DNA from: Bedellia somnulentella
Taxonomy: Eukaryota > Arthropoda > Insecta > Lepidoptera > Bedelliidae
Length of the DNA stretch: 64,000 nucleotides
Assembly (NCBI GenBank): GCA_963576735.1
Contig: OY755184.1
Coordinates: 3,348,001-3,412,000, forward strand
Direction of reading: 5' to 3'
Positions 47,696 to 59,600 of this stretch are shown one piece after another. Every line of letters starts with the position of its first letter. Within the stretch, counting starts at the first letter, position 1. The position numbers and the translations under genes are program-made. Below the pieces are notes generated by a model. It was given only the letters and a program-made list of their open reading frames with translations. It was not told the DNA's origin and ran no database searches.

Positions 47696-50600
47696 GTAAG
47701 TTCTTGCTTTTAGAATGTTACGAGGCCTTGGAGATTATTTTTCAAAGATTCGGTATTGTTTAAGAACATACATAAATTAAGTTAAAATTGAAAAGTTTTT
47801 ATTGACAGCATACAGATAAAAAAAAAATATTCGATTATTTACAGTAAAAAAAGTTACTATTTACATACATACATACGGCTATAAATCGGCTAAACGGGTA
47901 GCCAGAGCTTTGGAATAAAAATATCCTTAGTTACTCTTGGAAGTTGAGTGGGGACAAGATGTTAATAATAAATAATTATTAATTTAGAACTAGATATAAC
48001 ACAACAAGAAACTATAAATATTTTACAAAGCATGCATGAAACTAAAAATAGTTCTCATTCATGTGTTTACTAACTTATAATATTAGTAAACATTTTATAA
48101 AAGTAGTGCAGGTGTGTATACTCGTAGATAGGCATGAGGGAAGTACCCACTCTGTAAGGTATATTACACCGTACTGCGTTACTTACGGCGGAATCGCCGA
48201 TTTCTCAACCACTTTAAAGGTGTGATCGTGCGGAGTTGAGGGGGACAATTTAAGTGCATTTAAGTTTTAGTCGCCGTAGTAAGCGTTAATATAATTTCAA
48301 ACCATTAATTACGATTTCGTTTACCCGTAGTTGTCATATATGACAACAACAGAAAAAGATAAAAAATGCTGCTCTAAGTTGTCACTAAACGGCTTAGGAC
48401 ATTTAAATTTGATTGGCCGTAAGCTTTCCATAAAATATCATTATTGTTTACCTACGCATGGTGCGGCGCACGCTTAACAAACATGTACCTACTTTACGCC
48501 GAATATTCGGCAAAATCATTATTGGTGGCAACTCTTATAACTATACTATAGCTAAATAAAACCTATATATATATTTAAAAAATATTGTCGACAAGCCTTG
48601 TCTCCGGTCTTTGTTTCCGTCTGTTTTCTTTTAATTAATCCCTCACCTTGGGCTTGTTAAGTTAAAAACGTAGCTCTACATTATATCTGAAAATATTTTG
48701 ATAGTACAAGCCATAAGTTTTTTTTTCTGCAATATAGCCAAAGAAAATATTCAACAAAATGAATTCTTTCCTACCTACTACTTCCAATAAATTACCGCTG
48801 TTTGTGTAATATTTTAAGAATTAATAATATTTTATTGTTTACAGTCTGAATATGGATTAACAGAAGAACAAGTAGCAGGTAATTTTTATCTAAAATTATT
48901 TTACAATTTTTAGAACGTTTTATTTCATATTCATACGTACATATACTAACGCCGATAGATCCCATTGGGGTAGACAGAGACTATCGATCGCCACTTTGTA
49001 CGATCCTGGCAAACCTCTCTAACTTCGTTAACATCCATCAATCTTTTCATTAATACTTTTGTATTCTTCATACTTCACATTTTTTTATGTGTTTTAAATT
49101 TGTTAAAGTGTTAGTTTAGTTACAGCTTTAAACGTTTCTAGTGCCGAAATTTAGCTGGAACTAGTTTTCCATAATCCACGCAAACATGCATTCAGCTTCG
49201 CATTAAAGTTGTTTAATCTTACTTATAGTTCGTTGTGAATTAGTATGTAAAGCTCGTGGATTATGTACGTGGGTACGTTGTGATTTTGTACCAAATTTTG
49301 CAATGCCGTGTAGTGCCGGCTTAGAATGTCGCTACCCCTTTCTACCCACGGGTGTCGTAAGAGGCAACTAAAGGTATTGGGGCTTTTTATTGGATTTTGG
49401 GCGATGCGGTTGGAGACGCATCACCAAAAACCTTTATTTTTACTTTATACTCAACTTCCAAAAGTGGCTGAGGAATTTATAATTCCTTAGCTCTGGTTAC
49501 CCCTTCTCGGGAAATATAGCCGTGAGTATATGTATGTATGTATGTATGTTTTGCAATGTTTAGAAAAGTCACTTGAATTCAAAGTTACAAATACAAAATA
49601 CATGGTGATAGCTCAGTGGGTAATGCATTGCTTATTGTGCGGACGATCAGGGTTCAAATCCCGGGTCGGGTCTACACCAATTTGTCTTTTCTAAAGACGT
49701 GTGTGGTTTATTTATGGGAAGTGAGGGAAAATATCCTGAGGAAACCCACATGGTTGAGTTGTACTTAGTCATCTGACATACATAATGCCTGCCCCCTATC
49801 ACGTAAGTACTCTGTCCAAGCAAAGCATGGTTACTCTGAACACCAGGTGACAATGTCACGTGATGTTCAGAAGTATTAGTACCTCTGCCAACCCCTTCAG
49901 GGATATACGGCGTGAAAGCTTTAGTTTGAGTTGAGTTGGCCCTTCTTATAGAATATCACTATATTGTCTAATACATGCCCATTACTAAAAACAGTCCTTA
50001 TCATACACATTTAAAAAAAAATACTCTCTTTTTATCTATTGAAATTTCAGAAGCTTATAAAATGAATGAAAAAATGTTTCCAGAATTCAAAGAGGCGTTC
50101 ATGTTGTTCGACAAAGATGAAGATGGCACCATCACGATGGCTGAGCTGGGCGTGGTCATGAGATCGCTCGGCCAAAGACCTACAGGTTAACTACTTTTAA
50201 CATGTACTAATAAATAAAGAATAAATAAAGGAAAGAAAAAGTAAATAAAAAAAATAAAGGAAAGGAAAATAAAATATATTTAGTTTTTATTTCCTTTATT
50301 TATTAGTAATAATCCCCACATGAGGTTTTCATGAACAAAAATCTTTAAATTACTTTTTACATGTATTTTTATTTTATTAAATATATAAATATAGAATAGA
50401 ATAGTAATACATTTTATTGCACATTAAACATACATTTTAATACAAAATTAATAAACCAGTTTACGGTAAAGTATAATTAGCGATATAATCGCCAACCTTT
50501 AATCTTTAATCGATATAATAGATAACCTTTGAAAGGTTAGTACAGTAAATTAGTTATTATTATAATAACGGCTATAGAACCCTAGAAAGGGAAGCCAGAG

Positions 50601-53600
50601 CATCGTGATAAACCAATCCTCTGCCACTTTTTAAAGCCAGTGGGGAAACAACTGTAAAATAAAGAGTGTTGGTGATGGGTCTCCAACCGTACGTTAAAAA
50701 AACTCATTATAAGCCCAAATAAAAATGATATATCCAGAGTAGCTGTAGCTGTGTAGTGTCGGCTTAGAATAGCACTACCCCATTTCTTCCGGTGGGTGTA
50801 CGTAAGAGGCGACTAACGGTATTGGGGCTTTTTAAGGGATTTTTGGGCGATGCGGTTGGAGACCCATCACCAACAACCTTTATTCTACCATCTTTTCCCC
50901 ACTCAACTTCCAAATTTCTAATTTCCCAGCTCTGGCTACCCCTTTTAGGGATTTATAGCCGTGAGTATATGTATGTATGTATGTATATCCAGAGTAGTTT
51001 TCACTTAGTTATAAAGTGGTAGCAAATGACTTCGTATTGTAGAAAAGATAACTTAATCTTCTTAGCTTATCATACTACGTTCTCTCGTTACTATTCTTTT
51101 TGTACCAGGACGTGTAATACCTACTTTTCTATGAACATTTATCTGCAAAGTACTGCCAAGCTAAGGTTGTAATTTGTCTCTGGAATTTGTTTCTTTGTTA
51201 TTAAAAGAAAGAAAGAAGGACGGCCACTTGTCTATCTGAAAAGGTAGACAAGTGGCCGTCCGAATTAGTTAAAATTCGGAGGTAGGAAACGCAAACACTA
51301 CTTGAACGTGTAAAAAAGAAACAAAGGATAGAGAAATTTCGCGCTGGATGCCAACTGACACTGTAGCTCAGTTGGCAGAGCGACGGGGGCGTATACCCGA
51401 AGGTCGCGGGTTCGAACCCCGCCAGTGTCGAAATTTTTCTTTCCTTTAATAACATCTTTTATATAGGATATAATTTATCCCGGATTTCGCAAGGGTTCCC
51501 ACAGTAGCATAAAAAAACATAACTTTTATATGGTTCCCCATATTTACACGATTAATTTTTTCATCGACCGACTTTATCGGACTCTTCATTAGTCTTTTTG
51601 GAAAAAATAAGGGTTTCATCCATTTTCATCAAAATAATTGTCCATTTAATAATTTGTCAATAGTATGGCTACTAGATATGTACCATATCACAAATTTGAC
51701 TTCATTACTAATGTTTTTGTGACGTAGCTGTATACCGATTGGTTAAAACTAAACTAACGGATGACCCAGGTTCGAATCCCGGGTGACGAAAGTCTTTTTG
51801 AGACTTTTTTGCTTTTGTGTTAGGTTAGAATAATAGGATGCACTAATCCTTCTTTTTCACATTCAACTATGCGAATATGTATGAATAAAGATAATTGAAA
51901 GTATATTGTATGAATTTTGCGTATTCATTTGGTAGGTTTGAGAATATGTTTATAGCTTTTGTTTTTTTAACTATTTTTAACTAATATTCTCATAGATATA
52001 TTATGTTTCGCCTCAGAATGCATAGTTTGTAAATAATAGTAAATATCTAAATGATAATTCAGTAACGCCATCTGTTGACCGATGATTGCAATCTCTCACA
52101 CATCACCAACAGTCAGTGTAGGGGGCAGCACCGGGTCGCCAAACTGCTATCCATACTTACTCAAGATATTTTCATTTTTGAACATAGAAACTTGGTAACA
52201 AAATGGTTTGTTTCATGTTTCTTATGAACAATTAAAAAGGTTTTTTGGAACTCATCCCCTAAGAGATTGAAATATAGTATACAGATTTTTGATCTATAAA
52301 TACAATGTATCTAGAAATTTTAATCTTGATGCGATTGACTGATATAACAACTACAAAAAGGAATGTATGAAATTCATCCATCAATCAATCATGAGAATAT
52401 ACTAACGGCTATAAATCGCAAAAAAGGGTAGCCACATCTCCAGAGATAGTAATACTTTATCCACTTTTGGAAGTTGAATGGGGTCCGTCCAACCGTCCAA
52501 CTGCATCGCCCAATAATCACTTAAAAAGTCTCAATGTTCTTTATATCTATTACAACGCCCACGGGAATATAAATACAAAAAACAGAAGTTAGTGCCGTTA
52601 GATAGTGTTTTGGTATTTTGGATGTAAACTGGATGCAAAAAATGTAGTCCACGCGGACGTAGTCGCGGGCAAAAAGCTAGTCGTTAATAAATACATACGT
52701 ATCTACTTACACTCATGCCGTTCGCATTTTTTAATGCCTCTTTGAGCACATTCTAGATTTATCCTCCATGGTTGTCCTCTACTGAAATTCCCACCCACAC
52801 TGCCTCTACACATAATAATAGTGATTTGTTAGATGAACAAAAAATGTATACCTAACCACAAAAAAAAAAAACTCTTTATTGCTGAAGTTTGAATAAAAAG
52901 GCAGGTGTCCGAAGTCTGAAGAATAAAAGAGCATGTATGAAAAGTTTTATGGATGTGAACGAAGCTTGAAAGGTTTGCCAGAATCGTACGAAGTGGCGAT
53001 CGATAGTCTCTGGCTACTCCATGGAAACTACAGGCGGCAGCGTGAGTATATGTATGTACGTATGTTTGAATATTTTAACAAAAGTAAGTACCTATTTCAT
53101 TTAGTTCCACGTTATTACAAAGACGTAAAGTCGTGTGGGCGGCGTCTGAATAATTATACATTAACTAGCAGTGTCTTTGCCAAATCACCAGCGATCATTC
53201 TAAAATAACATATCTTTCAAACATTTCGCGCCATTGCGTTTCTATATTCGAAACATTTATACAAAATTATAATTTTGGACTTTGTTCTCCTAAAGGTAAC
53301 CAATGATTTGAAAATCCTGACCTATATTAATATATAAAATTTACGGTCTCTTCCAAAATGGCTGAACCGATTTCAAAGAAATTTTGCATACTCATTCGGT
53401 AGGTCTAATAATAGGTTCCTAACATTTTTTTGTACTTCTAAGTGATAAGGGTTGTCTACCCCTAACATTTTATTTTTAGTATATACACTAGAAATTGACT
53501 AGAAATGATTTTTATGGCAAAACAAAGTTTGTCGGGTCAGCTGGTTTTGATAAAAGCCCTTATATCCCTTGGCTTTATTAGGAATTATGTATGAATCAAT

Positions 53601-56600
53601 TGATTTAGCTATTGTTACGCATTATTGGGGTTGAAACACTATCGATTTCCACGATAAACTGTACAATTTCTCGCGTTTCGTTCACATAAAGAAAAAAAGG
53701 AGGCCCTTTTTATTCTTCACATTTCGGGTGCCTACCCTTTATAGTACAATGTCTATTTTGAAAGGGTACCACAGGTAAAAATAATCCAGAATTTGTAATA
53801 TGGAATTTAAAAAATCTTACAACTTGTTACGTACCATGTTCTTACAGTGTAATAGGGACTAATGTTTTTTTTTAAATAATTATCTATACTAATATTATAA
53901 AGAGGAAAGGTTTGATTTTTTGTTTGTTTGTTTGTTTGAATTGAATAGGCTCCAAAACTACTGGACGGATTTGAAAAATTCTTTCACTGTTTTGATGCTA
54001 CACTATTCCTGAGTGACATAGGCTATATTTCATTTTCAAAAAAATTAGGGATCCTTACGTAAACTTCAAAAATGTAACCCAAGGTGTTAAAGAAATACCA
54101 AAAAAAATCCTTACATCGCGTGCGCTGCGAAAACTATTGACAATAGAATAAAATTATGTACTACAATTTTATAGAACACATTATTATCTAAAAAAAATGC
54201 CCAGACAGCATGTCTCTAACTATTATAGGTATCTCACAACAAGCGTCATTATATAAAATTATTTAAAAATTAAATTAAAATCCTGCTTTAGAAAAGGCTC
54301 TTTATTTGTACCTATCTAATCCTTATAAAAAACGTATATATTATTTTAGACTGCTTCAATACCCTTATATTACTTTTTGAATTATTCAATTCGAACATTC
54401 CATTCGAAAATTATCTCGAATTAAAAAAATAGATAAAACTCCGCTCGATTAGCTATGCATAGTAAGTTGTTGCAGGCGTCACGAAGGGGTACGGGGGGCT
54501 GCTTATCAAAGAGTAAAAGCAAAATTTGATTGTAGCGATTATTATCACTGGCCCAGCAGCCGGTCAATTAGCTCATATACCGAGGATACCGATGATCCCA
54601 ACTGATCTGCCAATTCCATTTAAACGGCTAAAATTTCCGGTTAAAACATCTTTTGCTTTAACAATTAATAAGTCCCAAGGCCAAACCTTCAAATTAGTAG
54701 GAATTGACCTGCGAAAGAATTGTTTTACTCACGGTCAACTGTACGTTGGCCTGTCGCGGGTGGTAGCCCCTGAACATCAATTTATTTTGCTGCCCCAAAA
54801 TACAACAACGTCAAATATTGTTTACAGGGAAGCTCTAACTCTATAAATTGAATGGCTTTTGATGTAATTACTCAGAGTACCCACGTTTTGCATGGACAGT
54901 GTACTCACGTGATAGGGGTACTCTGAACACCATGTGACAAAGTTACGTGATGTTCAGAAGTATTAGTACCTCTGCCAACCCCTTCGGGGATATTCGGCGT
55001 GAATGTTTATGTTATGTTATGTAATTACTCATTATGAAAATTAAAAAAATATATCTAAATATAAATACAAAAAAATATAACATACATACATACATATACT
55101 CACGGCTATAAATCCCTAGAAGGGGTAGCCAGAGCTAAGGAATCAGAAATTCCTCAGCCACTTTTGGAAGTTGTGTGGGGAAAAGATGGTGAAATAAAGG
55201 TTGTTGGTGATGGGTCTCCAACCGCATCGCCCAAAAATCCCTCAAAAGCCCCAAAACCGTTAGTCGCCTCTTACGTACACCCACCGAAAGAAATGGGGTA
55301 GTGCTATTCTAAGCCGACACTACACAGCAAAAAAATATAACATATAGCTTAAAACTTAAAAAAAAAAAAATACATGTAATAAAATAAAAAACAAGAGTTA
55401 ATGATAATTTATGCCCGAGCGAAGCCGGGACGGGCTGCTAGTATATTATAAACCTGTATGAATAGGTTTAGATAATATAATAAATGAAGAATAAATAAAG
55501 GAAAGAAAAATTTCGACACAGGCGGGATAAAGAAAAAAAAATTTTTCGAAAAAAGAAAGAAGATTTTTTTTTCCTTTATTTATTCTTTATTTATTAGTAA
55601 TAATCCCCACATGAGGTTTTCATGAACAAAAACATTTAAATTAGATAATATAGATCAAATTTTGTGCTAGTATTTTTGTCGCAATTAATTACCTTGAAAT
55701 AAGTGAAATATGGGAAATAATAATACTATATCGTTAATCTATGCATAAAATTATTCTCATGTCCCTTTTAAAGATATTGAAATTAACGCGCTATGAAATA
55801 AAACGACAACAGACGCAGCAAATTTTATAAAAAAAATATTGCGAATACCAATAAAAATGATTTTTACTACTAAGGCCCCGACGAGATTCGAACTCGTGAT
55901 CTCCTGTTTACTAGACAGGCGCTTTAACCAACTAAGCCACGGCGCCGATGTGTCGAATGTATGAAATACTATATTGCGTAGCGTGAGAATGATTTCTTGA
56001 TAACATTTTTACTCACATCTTACAATTAGTTTTTCTGAAAACTTAGCTACTGAATATTGTGTTTTAACTGGTTTTTTTTGCTATAAATAGTGACTGAAAT
56101 GTTATTTGAACGCTGTTTTATTGCTGCTATCACTCTATTTCAAAACTTTAGTGATAAATTAGCAATATAAAGCATATTTTATTATCCTGATTTGGAAAGG
56201 TTACATAACATTTTATCGTGATGACTTTAAAACCATCGCTCTTAAGTGTCGGTTTAGAATAGTAATTCCCTATTCATACCTTTTGGTGATCGTAAGAGAC
56301 GAATAATAGTATTGGGTCTTTTAAAGAAGTGGTTAAGCGTTGGGTTAGAGTCCCATCGCCTACAAACTTTATTTAACCACTTTATTCCCACTCTACTTTC
56401 AAAATTGGCCGAGAAATTGTAATTCCGAAGCTCTGGCTACGCCTTTTTAAGATTTATTGCCGTTAGTATATTACTTAATCATTGGAATGTATGTTTTTAT
56501 ATCGTGATTCTTGAGATGACTCAGATGTCACTCTATAATGGTGCTGGCTGAAAATCAGTACTGTGAGTCGAAGGCTCTCAGAAAATGCTGAGACAGTACC

Positions 56601-59600
56601 GATTCGCTGTTGCAGTGGCGCAAGAAGTACTATACGTGTATATATATATCTATAGCTCATGCTGTCGCGTTTCAGTGTTGTACATGTGTATTTTTGTTGT
56701 ATTTTTATTGTTTTTTTGTGTGTTGTATTTGTAAAATAATTGTTTTTCTTGTGCTTACAACGGCGAATAAATGTATTTTATTTCTTTATTTTAAAGTTGT
56801 TCTTGGAGAGCACTTTAGAGAGATAACTATATTTCATAGAGTACATTGATGACATAACTTTAACTGAACAAATTATCAACATTTATCGTGTAGTTAACTA
56901 GAAAGATAATTTGCTAAATAAGATTGCTTCTTTAATGATAAGGCAAGCCTACACATAATGTTAATAAGCCAAGCTTATACAGAAATGACCCCCATTCGTA
57001 AAATCAGATTGTTAAGTTCAAATATACATTCAAGCTATGCATGTTGTAATCTTGATTTATTCAAATATGATTAGAGGACCTTGGAGGACATATTTGGACC
57101 AAATAGCGTGTGTGCTCAAAAAGACAGGCGTCCGAAATTTGAAGGTTAAAAAAGCATGCATGAGAGCATTGATGGCTGGCAACGAATCTAGAGAGGTTTG
57201 TCAGGATCGTACAAAGTGGCGTTCGATAGTATCTGCCTATCCCAGTGGGAACTAATGGCGTGAGTATGTATGTATTATTAGGAATTGTAACATAACATAA
57301 CATAAACGTTCACGCCGAATATCCCCGAAGGGGTTGGCAGAGGTACTAATACATCTGAACATCACGTGACATTGTCACCTAGTGTTCAGAGTACCCACGG
57401 TTTGCATGGACAGTGTACTCACGTAATAGGGGGCAGGCCTATCGCCGTTTTGTACGAATACACTGTCACATGACTAATTACTAGGAATTGTAATGTTTCT
57501 CAAAATTAATATTCTCTGAACACCGAGTGATAAAAATGTTACGTAATTCTCAGAACTATAATAACTTCTGTCCAAACTCATTTAGAGATTTACAGCGCGA
57601 ATGTTGAGTTAAGTTGTGCTATTACATAAGTCATTAACAATATAATACAGATAGTACTGACCTTAATGCCGTTAGATAAGATAGAGAAAAGTATGCATGA
57701 AAGTAGCATGTAATTCATTTGTGACGATTACTTATATGAGTGAATACCAACAATTCTAGGACTATAGTCATATATACATTCATATACTCACGACCCAAAA
57801 AGGGGTAGGGGTAGCTTCAGGGCTTGAAACTCAGCAACATTTTCAAGTTGAGAAGGGACCAGATGGTAGAAATAAAGTACCTTTAGTGATGGGTCACTCA
57901 CCGCATCGTCCGAAAACCACTTGTGGGAGTCATGTTAGAGCGCACACTACTGCGGACTCACTCGCACATAGCAGCGTCTCACTCATATTCCTACATCGCG
58001 GAGTATAAATGTTTTTCGAGTTAAGCATAGATACAAATTATAAGTTGGTACACAGCAGGGTGTACTGGCCAGTATATCTTTGCTGTTCCCACAACTTAAA
58101 AAGCCCCATAAACTTAGTCGCCTCTTACGACACCCTCTTACTTTTGTGTGAATACCCATATTAAGTTATTCTAGAATAATAACCATAAGCAGCAATTGTT
58201 AACCAGTTATCAGTGGGTAGAACACCGCTTATTGTGCAGACGATCAGGGTTCAAATCCCAGGTCGGGCCTACACTTATTTATCTTTTTAAAGTCATATGT
58301 GTAGTTAATGTATCATGGTTGTTAAGGATGAGGGATAACATCGTGATGAAGCAAGCAAAACGTAAGTTATCTAAACATCTGGTGAGAATGTTTTTGGACA
58401 AGGACAAGGACATTTGTTACCAGTGTTGTGAGGTTTCACTCACAACAATAATGCTGAGGCAGTCACCAGTTCATTGCTACGCAGGCATTTAAGTACGAGA
58501 AACTTTTAATGGATATCTCATTTAAGTACAAGTAATATTATTTTAAATGTATATCTGTGTTTAATGTGCTGTATTCCATTGTTGATCTTCTTTTCCTTTG
58601 TAATATTTTTATTATTTTTTATTAAATTTACGTTTACTTTCTTTATGTTGATTGTTAAGTGTTTCTAAATGTATGTGAGTGTAACTGTGCTTTTCTTTGT
58701 ATGTAGCAATGAATAAATGTTTTCTTTCTTTCTAGAATATAAGGCCTTAAGCATGTTATTTATCATGTAATGTTTCATATCTGTATTGTAATGCATATAA
58801 ATAAATAAACAATGTCACGTGATGTTCAGAAGTATTAGTACCTCTGCCAACCCCTTCGGGGATGTCCGACGTGAACGTTTGAGTTTGAGTTATTGAACTC
58901 CACTTGAATGAGTGTTGTTGTTACTATGTTGGCGTCCTCATTTTGTTGGACAATAGGCTTACTATTTCATTTACTTACGTAAATCTTCTACACTGTATAT
59001 TGGTGGGTCTGCGGCGATATTCAAAGTGGGTCTTACCTAAACATAACGTCTCTATCAAGAATTTTATGTGAAAATGAATTATGTTTCTTTGCCTTCGTTA
59101 ACATCCCTTGAAATACACCACCTGCCTCTATGTTTCCAGAAACGGAGCTTCGTGACATGGTGAAAGAAGTAGACCAGGACGGAAACGGGACTATCGAGTT
59201 CAATGAGTTTCTGCTGATGATGGCCACGAAGATGCGAGGAGCTGACGGGGAAGACGAGCTTAGAGAGGCATTCAGGTATAATATACAATTTATTGAACTC
59301 AAACAATACACGGCCATAAACAGAATGAAAATATAATATAGTAAAAGTGGAGAAATTGGAAGAGGATGAAAATATTAGAGATGAATACATGAAGAAATTG
59401 GACGAGAGGCTACGTTGCGTGGAGTTGAAGGATGAATCGGAAATAGAAGAAGCATGAGATATGCTCAAATCGTCAATGGTTGAATGTGCGACGGAAGTAT
59501 GTTGATTGAGCAAGAGGACAAATAGACCACCTACAAGTTGGTGGCAGTGAATGTTGGGTGTAGCAGAAGAAGCATGAAAGCATAATGACTGCAGTAGAAA

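Larger units (their letters stand above)
53883..55441 (+). mobile_element. Helitron with a helicase remnant and nested SINEs
   Basis: Begins TCTATACTAATATTATAAAG after an A and ends GAAGCCGGGACGGGCTGCTAG before a T. It carries a Pif1-like helicase 3' end, SINE-2 pieces (54869-55015) and a full SINE-1 (55085-55328). Confidence 0.8.

Noticed and set aside
59079..59513. Minus-strand frame of 144 codons, Ser-rich
   Set aside because: Antisense to exon 4 of the calmodulin-like gene and to LINE-A.
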